The notes beneath the pieces were generated by a model. That model searched no databases, was not told the origin of the DNA, and was given only the letters and a program-made list of their open reading frames with translations. Below are positions 1 to 11,523 of a stretch of DNA of 64,000 bases, piece by piece. This stretch comes from Sisyra terminalis. Taxonomy: Eukaryota > Arthropoda > Insecta > Neuroptera > Sisyridae. The translations under genes and the position numbers were made by a program. The number at the start of each line of letters is the position of its first letter. Positions within the stretch are counted from its first letter, which is position 1. Location of the stretch: contig OY292277.1 in NCBI GenBank assembly GCA_958496175.1, forward strand, positions 20,974,282 to 21,038,281. Direction: 5' to 3'.

Positions 1-1043
1 GAACTAAATGAGGGTTGATAAACTTTACCACTCTCCTTGAATATGGCATTAACTTGTTTACATTACCTATAGTTTCAAAAAATATTTTGCATTGAAGTAA
101 TTAATCAAATTTCTAGCAAAATTTTTACTTAAAATTGATTTTTGCTACAAGTCTTTGTTTTCAATTGAATTTTTGGTTAAATTTTATATTCTAACTTATT
201 TGTAATGTATAAAATGGGTTTATTTTTCAAAAATAAGGCACATGCGTAGTGTAGAGTGTGACCAATAAAAGTCAGTAAAACACTTGAAATAGTATTAAGC
301 TTTAAGTACTTAAGTATTTATATTAAAAGTTGAAGTAATGCATACGATTTTTGAGAGACCAATAAACGAGGATCATCTAATTCCAATAAATAAAAATTTA
401 CCATTTGGTATAATATGCTAATTGATGGTTGGAAACACTGGGATCCCAGTATAACCGAGCAACAATCCGCGTATAATTATGCATTGTATATATTATACAT
501 TCTACATTATGAAATACCTATTTCGGTCCTTTATAATACCTATTCTTGGATTTTCAATCTAGTACGTTTTTACGGTTATTTTATTTTTACTAGTTCGTTT
601 GGATTTGTTTTAGCACATATAACAGTAAAACAATTTATTTTAATACACACACGTTTATTATTACGCACTAATTAATTTATTTTAACAATTATTTTAACGG
701 TTGTCGCGATTTATTTCGAACTTTGTAACTTGTACTGGTCGTAACTGATAATTGATTCGTAACTGTTAACTGTTCATAACGGTTCCGGTGACGGTTGATC
801 GCCTTATTCATATATCCATTTGCCGCGTTCTAGAAGTTTCCAGATTGTTCCAGGCACTTGTCGTAGATTCAAATTATTTCTATATTTTTCTACCCCACAT
901 TAAAAGAGAGTGTTCTGGAGTATCTTCCATTTCACTTCTATTTCATTGTTAGAACTTTAGAATGTTCTAAGGCTGCAACAAATCACATAACTATTTTTGT
1001 TATTCTTTGATTGGAGTTTAATTTTATTATTGTTAAATTTTAG
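1..1043. other. 5' flank or intron of the multi-microexon gene; no convincing exon
   Basis: No gene is supported here. A possible 24-base phase-0 exon (73-96, encoding FQKIFCIE) has an acceptor (cctatag) and a weak donor (gtaatt), but it is too short to trust. The open frame at 415-675 has no splice context or recognisable protein features. The first exon and signal peptide of the downstream gene were not found and probably lie before base 1. Confidence 0.4.
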
Positions 1044-4000
1044 AAAGAAAGATTGTTAGAGAAAGTTCAACTTTTAAATTTGGTAAGAATGTTTATTTTT
1101 CTGCTTACGCAGAAATTAATTTTTGTTTTAATTATAGGAACAGTCCAAAGTTGGGAACATTGGTAAATATGAACGTAGTAAAAGATCGAGTTCCATAAAC
1201 AATGCTACTGAGAACGATGCCCTTATTGAACCAGCTAGCAAATGTTTTGATTTCATTGTTAGCCTCGTAAGTTGTTTTGAATGTCATTAAACTAGTATAT
1301 ATGCACTTCAAGCACATAATTATAAATGCAGTGTTTTAAATAGAAAACTATGACAATTTCGCTATAAAAAAAGAAATTAATTTTTTAAACTATATAAAAT
1401 TTTGCGTAAATATTTTTTTTTTGATTAATAAAACTTCTAATGGTATTTTAAGTGTTAGTGAAAATTAAAGAATGCAAATATATTATTATAAAATATAATG
1501 TACATAATGTGGCCAAAGGTTAGAAAAACAGGGTTAATTAAATAAACAGAAAGAAAGGTATAGCGACATACGTACTTTGAATTTCACTTGTAACGTTCTG
1601 TTTTGTCAGGCATGATGTTCTTTTGAAGATGTAGAAAAAATGCAGAAAAAAGGAACTTTTAAGTCCAAGCACCTGCATTGTTTGACTATATTTTATGTTA
1701 AATATTGTCTTATTTCCAAGTCACAATTAATTTATTTATTACATATTCAATTGTGTATTAAAAAAAATAACTATTGTAATTATTTTAGGCAACACAATAT
1801 CTGAGCATGATCCAGAATGTTTTGGTAAATATTTTGATTGTTCTTAGTAAAATTATCTTAAAGTAATTGACGTTCTTTTTTGCAGAAAAAGTCTTTTACG
1901 GTAAACTTTGCAACTTTTTATATTTTTATCTTGAAATACTTATTAGAAACACATTGTTGTTCAAAATTAAATGTACAATTGTTTTATTTCATCAAAATAT
2001 AGTTCCAAACTTTTGATGAAATGTCATCGTCAGAGATCGAAAATTTAATTGACGTTCCAGATTTGGAAGTAGCTGGTTACAGAATTATGCGAGAAAACTA
2101 TAAACGGATCTATAACATTGATGTAAGAATAAAGTCAACCTTTTCTGTATTATAATTTTCAAGATTTTGAATTGCTATGTAATTTATTTTTGTAGTTAAC
2201 GAATGAAGATATCGATAAGTTACAGGAAGTAATGGCGAATAAAATTGACAGTCTTTCAAAAAATTATGTAACTATAATGTTCAATTAGCCACAAATACTA
2301 GTTTGCTCTTAAACAATTTTCATTTTTTTTATTTTTCTAGCAGTTACAAAGAAATAAACGCGACACTGAGCAAAACGAAGCAGCGGTAATAAATTTAACA
2401 TTTCACTTCTATATAGTAAAAAATACACTAATATATATATTTTCCAGCATCCAATTTCAACAATTGAAGATAATTTGATTGCAAAGATGAGTCCCAAAGA
2501 AGTCATTTCCATCGTCACTCAAAATTTAATATCAGAATATAGCACATTCGAACAAAATCAAGAAAAGATGAAAGAAATGCGATTAAAGGTAAGCCAAGTA
2601 AAACATTTATAATTTAAGTTTTGTTTTTACCAGTAACAGTAATATAAGAAGTTAAAAACTTTCTAATTAGTAGCATTCTATTAGAGTAGTATTTCTTAAC
2701 CTGAGGTGCCCGCACTCCTGGGGATGCAGATAGGTATTCTTGAGATTTCGGAAAAAGCCCTTAAAAATATAACTTGAAAAGCTTTTGAATATAATTTTTG
2801 CAAAAAAATATATTTTTCTAAACTTAAAAAACCAAACAAACTTTTTAAAGGGGTGCGGAGACCTATTTTCAGATTCAGAGGGGTACGGCTCACTTAAAAG
2901 GTTAAGAAACACTGTTAGAGCCCCACATATACGGTTTCAGAATCTCTGAATCTGAGACACAACATATAAGAACATTGATATAAATATGAAATCGTAATAA
3001 TTTATTGTTTCTATCATCTTCTTCATTTTTTTTTTTTGGATATTAAAAGTGTTTTGTTTTCCGTTTTTTTTATTGTTTACTAAAGTCTTAGAGGTATCAG
3101 CATGGGGAATCGTCCCCGAGAAAATATTAAACAAAATCGATTGATTTGAAATTTGTATATGTTTAGGAAGCTGATAATAGCTTTTTTAAAAAAAAATGAG
3201 ACAAAAGTACTGAAAGTTCATATCTCCGGGATTTCTCATATAATTTTGTAGACGAGCATTGAGATTTAACTAAATGCTCGAGGGCTTAAAAAATATTTTC
3301 ATGTAATGTAATACCAACAGTAATATTTGGAATTGCAGCTAGTATACCTAACTTGGCTCCAATTGCAGCTCCTTCAAAAATTTCTAAATACAGCTCAGCC
3401 TTGGTTAAAGTTGCCTACCCTGAGTAGGTATGGTATATAAATTATAGTCTTATACAAAAGTTGAATATATACAAAAGATGCTATAATATCGATATTACAG
3501 CCGACTCTTCTTCGATTTCGAAAACTACAGGGTTGATTTAAAACGACTTGAAAGTTGATTCTTTGTAACCGATGTTTTTAAAGGAAGAATTGATTCTCGA
3601 CTAAAATCTGGAATCAATTTTGCCATCGCTAATAGAACTTTAGATTCTATATTCGTTATATGTGCATACATCTGAATATAATGAAGATTACACCAAATAT
3701 TGGTAACTTAAAATTGATGACTCATGAAGATCATTTATAGTATACTTTAAATAACTATGCATGAAAAAGTATCGGTAGACTTCCTGAATGTATAAATCAG
3801 CAGTTGCTGCCTGTAACAACTTAGTATGTAGTCCTATATAACCTTGGAGGGAATATGTACTTTAGCGTTAATTTAAGTTCTAATATTTTTATAAAATCCT
3901 TGCGAAAATAATATTTTTAGATAATTTTATTTATTTTTAGTAAGATAGTGGACATAAAAAGATGTAGATCCATGTACTAATTATTAATTTTGCGACACGT

Positions 4001-7000
4001 TTCGGTCTTTTATTAGACCTTATTACCGGTATATAGACCGGTCTTTTATTACAGAAACGTGTCGCAAAATTAATAATTAGTACATGGATCTACATCCTTT
4101 TATGTCCACTATCCTACTAAAAATAAATAAAATTATGTAAAATATGGACACAACCAATTTATCAATATTTGTAGACTTTATTTTTTTAATTATGACAGTG
4201 TTGTAAAAGAATGCTTATATTCTTTAGGCCTTTTTAAATTTAATATTAAATGCTAAGGGTTTCAAAGTTGTGGAGATCTATACGCCATAATTTCTCAGGG
4301 TTTTCAACAAATAATCCAGGGCCATAATTTTACAACACAATAACTAATAAGATTCTCTTTAATTCATTTTGTTAGATGACCAGTTTGGTACAGGAACTTG
4401 ACACGTTACATCAAGCAGTAGCAGATCGAATGGATAACCTTTCAGTCGAAAATGTAATTACATATCCCCATTATTTTCCCCTTAATTTAAAAATATTTTC
4501 AACATTTATGTTTTTTTAGAAATCCTCAAGAAATAAACGCAATATCAAAAATAGTGAAGTACCGGTAATATAAAAAATTCATACCATTATAGCGATTATA
4601 GCTAACAAAACATTAAAAATTTTATGTTTTAGGATTTAATTTCCCCTGATCAAAACACTGAAAAGTCAACAAAAAGTTCAGAAGAAGCAGCCGAAGCCGT
4701 TGGGAAAAAAATAGATTCTATACAGTCAGCAATTGACAATTTGAAACAAATTCAAGAAAAAATCAAAAAAATGCAAGAAAGGGTAAATATAAGCATTAAA
4801 ATGTCTCTTATTTAGATCAATTTCGAATTTGTACGATCTTCTAACTAAAATATGTGCAAATAAACTACATAAAACTATTGCCAAAAAGTTCCCTTCTACA
4901 ATGATAACAGGGTCATCAAACGATTGAACATTTTTATTTCAATAACTCTCAATGCATTTTTATTTATTTACAGTGGCGTAGCATATGATTTCGCCGCTCT
5001 GGGGCGACCGAAAATTCGCTGTAATCTATTTTAATCATTAGCCAAGAAAATTGGTAAAAAGTCAAGCATCTATAAATTCTTTAGTTATTTAATTATATTC
5101 TCTTGGTGTTTTTAAAATCAAATTCTTTTTTGGAATTATTATTGTCAATATACCGTCCCATTTTCATGTGTCGTCTGAAGCCATAGTCCCTCGGCACAAA
5201 CCACGCTACGCTACTGTTTTTTTTTTGTAATTTAAAGATGTGAATTTTTGAGAAATATTAAATTTTGGAAAAAAACTCAAAGGTTTGATTTCCAAAACGA
5301 TAAATAGGCAATAAATACTATGAAAAATTTATAATATAAGGGACACAAATAAATAAAGTAAGGCTCATGCCTTTTTTAACGACGTCAATATCTATCAACG
5401 TTACATTTTCTACTTTGGTTTTTTCATTTCATTCGCGATTTTTGGATAGTTCATTTCTAATTCGGTAATATTTTCTCTTTTGTTGATAAATTTTATTTTC
5501 GAAATAAAAAGAAAGTAGAAATTACGACGTTGCCAGTATTGATTTCCGTAAGGGACATAAGCCCAAAGTTACAAACACATATACAATTTATTAATATTCG
5601 GCGATAGATTTCTAATATTTTAGAAGAAAATCGGGAAATCTTAAAAGAAAATAGACAACAAAAACGTTCTGTATCCAACAGTGTGTTAAATACTAATTTT
5701 GAGAATGCAGAAAAATGCATTGATTTTCTATACAACTTTGTAAGTGAAAATTTATTTTGAAAAGTTTAATTTAACAGCGATGTTACCGCAACAACTTTAA
5801 TTTTAGGATTATAATTTACGATTGTTGATACAAAAGTCAAGCAAGGTAACTATTAAATTTGTGACTTTTATAAATGTTTAAATTAAATTTGATTTGTATT
5901 TTTAATTCAGAATAGCAACCTTGATAAAAATATGGATCTGAAATCTTTACACATCGATGACAATTTACTTGACAATTTGCAAGTGACGCCAGCTTTTGAA
6001 ACTGCAGCTTTTAAAATCGTTCATGATACCTACAAAGCTGCATACAACATTGACGTAAGTAGTACCAAAAACTTTCAAGAATATAAATCGTGATTTTTCC
6101 TTTTCTTAATTTAACTTTTAGCTTTCCAATGAAAACTGTCGGCAACTCATAAGAGTTTTGGGTAATCATGAGGGCGCAATTGAAACAGTTTTTGTAAGAA
6201 CAATTTCACCTACTAAATTTGATTAATTTTTTTTTATTTTTTTTTTTTAAATAGGCATATAATCGCAATAAAAGGGATATTTCAAATTACACTACTGAAG
6301 AACTGGATCAATTTTTAAAAAATCCTTATGTAAACGATTCTAACAAAGATGAGTTTTTGAATGCTGTCGATAATGTTATACAACTAGCAGTAAGTGTGAG
6401 AAAAATTAACATTAACACTTACTATATGGATCATTTATTTAAAGTGACAATATTGATCAATGCTTTTTATTTTTTTTTTTGTGAATTTTATTCCATTACT
6501 TGATTTTATTCATCACTTTTTTTATATTTTAGGTAATAATTATTCAATCAAATCATGTAAGTATGCATAACTTAAGACAAAGTAAAAAAGGTAAAGTAAA
6601 TTTTGCTTTATCTGTTAAATTATAATGATATAGAGTCACAACACATGTAACTTTTTGATCAGTGTTTCTTAACCTGTGGGTCTCTGCACCCCTGGGGGTG
6701 CAGGAGAAGGTCTTAACAATACAAGTTATCAAATTTTTTATTATAAATTTCGTAAAAAATGTATTTTTCGAAACTTAACAAACCAAAAATATTTTTCTAT
6801 GTAGTATGTTCCCAATTGCTTCCAAGGTTCATTATTTAGGCTTCTACCTAGACAGCCACTTAACCTGGATTCCACATATTAAATTCAAAAGGCAAATACT
6901 AAACCAACGATACGGACTAGTACGTAGACTTTTAGGACCTAAATCTTCAGTTAATACAAAAACTATACTCACCATTTACAAAATTCTTCTACGGCCTATC

Positions 7001-10000
7001 TGGGCTTACGGAGCAGAATTGTGGAGCTCTGCAAAACCATCCAACATCCAAATTATCCAATCTTTCCAATCAAAAGTCCTTCGTCGAATAATCAATGCTC
7101 CTTATTATGTTAACAACCGAATCATACACAATGATCTCAACTTTCCTTTTGTCACTACCTTAGTCCAAGAACGATTCCAAAAATTCCAATCCAAGTTAGT
7201 CGACCATTCTAACCCTAATGTCCAAATTCTTTCCTCTGAAACTCATCCAGACAACATGCCACATAGGCTGAAACGACGTTGGCCTCGCGACCTCCTAACA
7301 AGTTCTTAGAGAGTCCCAACATTGGTTGGGCCCTCTCAACATGTTTCGAAAATATCACACCAGGGTCGAACTACGGTTCTTACCTCAAGTGTGGTATATA
7401 AGCTACCAAAATTTGTTAGCACATTGCATAGTATATAAATTGTGAATATATAGACGGCAATAAAGGATTTTAAAAAAAATGTAGTTTGTAGACCTATTTT
7501 AAAATTCAAAGGAGTGCGGCTAACTTAAAAGGTTAAGAAACACTGTGTTAGATAGACACATAAAAAGTTCTTAAAAATTTTAAAGCCATTATCAAATATA
7601 TAATCATTTTAGTGAAAGAAAAATTCATTCATTTTAATAGTAAACGTGCCAGTTGGCGTTACGGGATCTGAGGGCTAAAAATATAACTTCTACCACTCGT
7701 ATATTTCATTATTCAACAAATTCATTTTTTTTTTATCAGATTATGATGATGATGTTTCCGAATTTAGTAAATGTACTTCAAAGTGTTGAAACCTTAATAA
7801 TAAATAATAAATAAGGTATTATCTGACGATGAAGTTACCAAGCGGTTATTAAATGAAAGCATTTTCTGAAAAGCATTAACATGAAAGCATTCATGTTTGT
7901 ATCAAAAAAATTACCCAGATTATCTATTATATCGAAAAAAGGCTCATAAGTTTTATAATGCTTAAGCGGGAAAACATAATTTTTTATGTAAAGCTAAAAT
8001 TTTTTTTAATGTATAGCTACTCAATATGCCCAATACCCTTGTTATTCGCCAATCCATATCGAAATTATGATAAAATTACTAAGAGAAATTAAACAATTTT
8101 TATGAAAAAATTAAAGCTTTTTAAGACTAATAAAACTTGATAATAAGCACCGGTGTTTTGTTTTTCAACCTTACAGGGTAAAACTAAATTTGTATTAACA
8201 TAATAATCCACCTATTAAGTATTTTCTTTTCGAAGGAATCCTGTTTACAAATTTTGAAACCTCTAATAGTTTTTGTTTCATATTGGATGTTTATTTTTCT
8301 CACTTATGAAATTGTAACATGCTAAAGATGCACCAAACTGATAATTAGTTAATAATTAATAATTATTCGTTAACTTTTTCAGACTAACAATAATACTGCG
8401 GTCTACAGTTCTGTTGATGCGGTATGATCTTAAGACTAATATTTTTATACTAATTAATCACTTTTTGATTCATAGATTAAAACAATTCTGGAAGAAGTTA
8501 AGAAATCAATCACACATGAAGTAAACTAGTTTTGAAATAATAATTTAATATTGAATCGTTTTCAAAACTGACTGTATTTTCAATTTACAGAACGAAACAC
8601 GTCGAAAGCGGGATACACAATCTTCTGGTGCCGTAAATCCAAATGAATTAGATACTATTAATGTATCTGACAACTTGAATATTATAAATTCAATGAATCA
8701 AACAGCAAAAAATGCCATTGCTGAAATCAATAATATAGTAGATACTTTTTTAAAGCAAGTAGGAAATTTTTAAAAAATAACAAACCTGATATTGGTTGAC
8801 TAATTCAATTATGTTTGAAGGTTCAAAAAATAAGTGAAATTGACTTGAATAGTCTGATTGTTGAAACAAGTAGTAAACTTAATCAATCGCTTTCAACGCT
8901 TGAAACTATACCAAGACGATTTGAAGAACATACAGATGAAATTAAAAAAGATTTAAACATTGGTGTGACAAATGTAGCCATTGAAACTGACCGCTTTTTA
9001 GCGACTCTTCATCAAAACGTTAATCGTAAGTTAATTGTATAAATAATTTTATATACCTAAAAAATTTAATTTTTCTTAGGATTAATTTATACTATGCCAA
9101 GCCTAATCGTGACCGAATGGTATAGGAGACTGCTTCAAAACTTGTAGATTTAGGTTCGATCCCCGTATCAAGCAAATTTTTGATATTTCTCGATTATGGA
9201 TGTTTATTAACCCTCGAGTCGCTAGGTTAGACTACCTTAGTAGTTGAAAAGCGACGGTAAATAACAATTAAAAAAAGTAAATCATGTTAATTTTTACGCT
9301 AAAAATTGGCACCAGTTCACATTTACCTTTGTTTTTTTTAATTGTTATTTACCGTCTTTTAATAACTGTTAAGATCATTAGCGACTCTAGAGCAAATACA
9401 ATCCGTAAATCGAGAACATGGAAAATTTGCTTGATACGAGGATCGAACCCAAAAGCTATCAATTTTGGAACGACCACTTAGACCACTCGGCCAGCAGTAG
9501 GCCCTTTTTCTTTATTATTTACCTTAGCTACTATAGATTTCTTTTAAAACAAAGCAAAAACAAATACTATTTCAACATTGCTAGTGGAGATTACTGAAAA
9601 GAGGCAAGGAAGATATAATTTTCTTAAGCAAAAATATTCATCATCGTTAGTTGTAATTGATTAAAGCAGTGGTTCTTAACCGTGGTTCTATCGAACTCTA
9701 GTGGTTCGATGAGTCAGTCTTACAGGTTCGACGGATATCATGTTTTAATGTTTGTTTTTTTATTTTGTGCACCTTCAATTCGTATAAACATAAATCTATG
9801 CTTTTAGTTGGAAATAATCATATTTTATTTTTTCAAGAAGGGTTCATAGAATGACCATTTAGCACAGTTAAAGCATTCAAAGAATTGAATGCTGTAGTTT
9901 CAGATCAATTTAACCTTTCAAGAATTTTATGCAACTGTTTATATATGGATATAAAATTGAAGAGATAATATTGAATAATAATTTGAAAGAATAATAATTG

Positions 10001-10411
10001 AGTATTATTTTTAATTCGTACAAGCATCTCAGCTTTTAGCCATTCACTTGAATCTTCAACTCGAAAGTTTACTGACTCAATTGTATCATATGGTATTAAT
10101 ATTTCTCTTAGATTTCGAGCTAGCGAGATTCCACTGTACCGAGTTGAGAAAATCAAATTAAACAAAGAAGTTCTATATTTTTTTCTTTTTAATTAAAAGC
10201 CTTATAGGTAGTCATAATTTCTTTTAATTTTTAAATCATAATGAATATTTTTTTTTATTTATCCAGTTTTTGATTTTTAGATTTTGCTGAAGAACTTGGT
10301 AATGTTACAAAAGATGCGTATGAAGAAGCTTTAACAATTGGTACAACATTTCAAAATAAACTCGGAAAAATTGTGGGAAACTTTTCTGTAAATGCAGTTG
10401 AACATAATTAA
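1044..10411 (+). CDS. Unrecognised multi-microexon gene, 3' portion: modular helical protein with repeated dibasic (RxKR) sites
   Basis: I do not recognise the family. Exons chosen by AG/GT sites and frame: 1044-1082, 1138-1266, 1789-1824, 1886-1900, 2003-2122, 2196-2267, 2341-2385, 2448-2588, 4376-4453, 4520-4564, 4633-4782, 5608-5739, 5807-5845, 5911-6054, 6122-6193, 6255-6389, 6533-6556, 8383-8421, 8476-8520, 8591-8758, 8821-9025, 10281-10411. They total 2004 bases: 667 codons plus TAA. All introns are phase 0 except the last (phase 1, C|AT). Exons run 15-205 bases. The protein is rich in K, E, N, I and L with predicted helices, and has dibasic sites RSKR, RNKR, RNKR, QQKR, RNKR and RRKR, each followed by D, N or S. 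That pattern would fit a secreted precursor cut by furin-like proteases, but this is inference because no signal peptide is visible. Weak points are the acceptor at 5608, the donor GTAGGA after 8758, and a possible further exon at 7740. The N-terminus is missing. Confidence 0.8.
2687..2914. mobile_element. hAT-like MITE
   Basis: Short element with inverted ends: TAGTATTTCTTAACCTGAGG on the left and the complement of CAGTGTTTCTTAACCTTTTA on the right, followed inward by G-rich GGGGTGCGG/GGGGATGC segments. The flanks share TTAGAG, consistent with a degraded 8-base duplication. No coding potential. It lies in the intron 2589-4375 of the microexon gene. The same family is present at 6660-7545. 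Confidence 0.7.
3923..4134. repeat. Long inverted repeat (foldback MITE)
   Basis: Two arms of about 90-100 bases run from AATTTTATTTATTTTTAG through GCGACACGTTTCGGTC and are repeated in reverse complement up to 4134, around a short centre containing ACCGGTATATAGACCGGT. The arms are nearly identical, so the copy is fairly young. The CGACACGTTTCGGTC core recalls the GACGCGTTTCGACAG core of the palindrome at 55923-56168, so the two may be related. It lies in an intron. Confidence 0.75.
4971..5216. mobile_element. hAT-like MITE with CAGTGGCGTAGC ends
   Basis: Left end CAGTGGCGTAGCATATG; right end is the complement of CAGTAGCGTAGCGTGG. About 246 bases, non-coding, in the intron 4783-5607. The 8-base flanks (TTTATTTA and TTTTTTTT) match only partly. 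Related ends occur near 37853-38071 and 52739. Confidence 0.6.
5362..5575. mobile_element. Diverged copy of the ~225-bp CACCCACAATCTGGC MITE family
   Basis: The order AAGGCTCATG, AACGTTACATTTTCTAC, ATTCGCGAT, AATTCGGTAAT, CTCTTTTGT, GTAGAAATTACGACGTTGCCA follows the better copies at 18583, 23299 and 23569, with many changes. An exon-like stretch inside it (5512-5547) is explained by this repeat. Confidence 0.5.
6660..7545. mobile_element. hAT-like MITE interrupted by a LINE fragment
   Basis: Left end CAGTGTTTCTTAACCTGTGG and right end (complement) CAGTGTTTCTTAACCTTTTA match the element at 2687-2914. The middle is split at 6805/7479 by a LINE 3' fragment flanked by ATGTAGT on both sides. Removing the insert restores the same internal order as the 2687 copy (ATTTTTC-AAACTTAA ... 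GTAGACCTATTTT). Outer flanks TTTTTGAT and TGTTAGAT are an imperfect 8-base duplication. Confidence 0.75.
6806..7478 (+). mobile_element. 5'-truncated jockey-type LINE, 3' end with partial reverse transcriptase ORF
   Basis: An open frame 6806-7309 encodes the C-terminal reverse transcriptase region of a jockey-clade element: YLGFYLDSHLTWIPHI, then IYKILLRPIWAYGAELW, then FQSKVLRRIINAPYYVNN. The same blocks occur in the longer copy at 44423-46312 (YLGMHLDRRLTW, ILKPVWTYGIELWG), though the sequences differ, so they are different subfamilies. The 3' end has AATAAAG and a short A tract; the seven bases ATGTAGT are duplicated at 6799-6805 and 7479-7485. No endonuclease or catalytic core remains, so it is inactive. 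Confidence 0.9.
9101..9276 (+). mobile_element. tRNA-derived SINE
   Basis: Degraded copy of the SINE family found at 9332, 17029, 20556, 47265 and 59262. It has an A-box-like GACCGAATGG, a B-box-like GGTTCGATCCCC, then the shared body TCTCGATTA..TTTATTAAC..GAGTCGCTA..CCTTAGTAGTT..GCGACGGTAAATAACAATTAAAAAA. It lies in the last intron of the microexon gene. Confidence 0.75.
9332..9504 (-). mobile_element. tRNA-derived SINE, opposite orientation
   Basis: Reverse complement of the same SINE: (T)AATTGTTATTTACCGTC, GCGACTCTAGAG, GAGGATCGAACCC (B box complement) and CCACTCGGCCAGCAG (A box complement). It lies about 55 bases from the plus-oriented copy, tail to tail, so the pair can form a hairpin in the transcript of the last intron. 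Confidence 0.8.
9667..9745. mobile_element. Fragment of another hAT-like element
   Basis: CAGTGGTTCTTAACCGTGG followed by two GGTTCGA segments looks like one hAT-type end. I do not see the matching opposite end, so it is probably truncated. Confidence 0.4.
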
Positions 10412-10566
10412 AAGATAATTTTTTAAAGGCTTTACTAAGCCATTTTATATCCTTATTTTCTTTTTTATATTCTTTTTGTCAATTAACTTTTAAAACATAA
10501 ATATGCAATTAGTGCTATTAGTAAGAGGTAATAATTTGTTGATGTTTTAATGTATTCATAATGGAG

Positions 10567-10572
10567 AATAAA
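10567..10572 (+). promoter_or_regulatory. Poly(A) signal of the microexon gene
   Basis: AATAAA lies 156 bases after the TAA at 10409-10411. It is the first perfect hexamer I see downstream on this strand. Confidence 0.5.
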
Positions 10573-11523
10573 ATTACTAACTATGGTTACAAATTTCTAA
10601 AAAAAAACTTTATTCGGCAACGTAGAATATACAATAGTCTGGTCGCAATATGCTTTTATTAGTTGAAACGCCAATAAACATAAACAAAATATCTGTAGAC
10701 TGTGATAACACACTGGCTACGGTTTGACGGTTGCATTGAAAACGTTGCATTACTCAACTTGCTCAAACAATAATATTTTATTCTTATTTAAATTTTTTTG
10801 GTGGGAAAGTAAGTACATCATTATACTTTTTAACATTTTCAATGCTTAAACTATTCAAGCATTTTCATGATTAAAAAACTATTAATTTTATTTTTTCATA
10901 TTAAGCATCACTAGCATAAACCTAACTTAATAATGAAGATATTGTTAATAGTACATCTACGTATCAAATCTCATTCTTATTAATTTAATATCAGCTGGAT
11001 ACTTCTCGGAAACTTACATAAAAATGATTTGATGCAAATTTGTCAAAAGATGTCACATTTTGAAACAAAATTGAAAAATGTAATTCTTAATGGTAAATTA
11101 CAATAGGTTCAGCGAAAGATGCTGCAGGTTGCTAAGGGAGGTGTTTTTAATGTTTCACGAATATATTTTTATAAAAATTTCTTTTATGTATTTGCAACAT
11201 AATTCATGCAGGATAATTCATGCGGGTTCAGTTAGTTTTTATAGATTTTGATGAAATTTCAGTAGTTGGTATTTAAAGGAACTCTTATGAGACCTATCTT
11301 GAGGTCAGAAAATAATCTTTACGCGATATTGTAAATACAAATATCTTATATTTTCAATTTTTTGTAGAAAATTTTCAAGCTTTGGTTACATAATTATGTT
11401 GCTTTTATAAGACTACAAAGAAAATCGTAACATTTTTTTGAACGTTTTAGAAATTGTTAGTACCATATATGAAAACAATACAAAATATGACCAACTACTA
11501 TGTATATATACTAGTATGTGTAT

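Larger units (their letters stand above)
1138..8758 (+). repeat. Internal exon-module repeats within the microexon gene
   Basis: Groups of exons recur in order. Long unit 1 is 1138-2588 and long unit 2 is 5608-6389. The first exons both carry KR-S followed by KC(F/I)DF near the 3' end. The exons 2003-2122 and 5911-6054 both end in YNID just before gtaag. The exons 2196-2267 and 6122-6193 are both exactly 72 bases and start L-(T/S)-N-E. The exons at 2341 and 6255 both contain RNKRD. A shorter unit, 4376-4782, repeats the last three exons of unit 1: LQEVMANKIDSLS matches LHQAVADRMDNLS, two 45-base RNKR exons match, and the helical exons end in EKMKEMRLK and EKIKKMQER. Exons 8476-8758 are a fourth, more diverged unit with RRKRD. 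The gene therefore grew by duplication of exon sets. Confidence 0.75.

Noticed and set aside
415..675. 86-codon open frame on the plus strand
   Set aside because: No splice signals, no signal peptide or domain, and aromatic-rich composition expected from AT-rich DNA.
5512..5547. Possible 36-base phase-0 exon (KVEITTLPVLIS) of the microexon gene
   Set aside because: It lies in the right-hand end of a diverged copy of the ~225-bp MITE, whose GAAATTACGACGTTGCCA corresponds to the family end.
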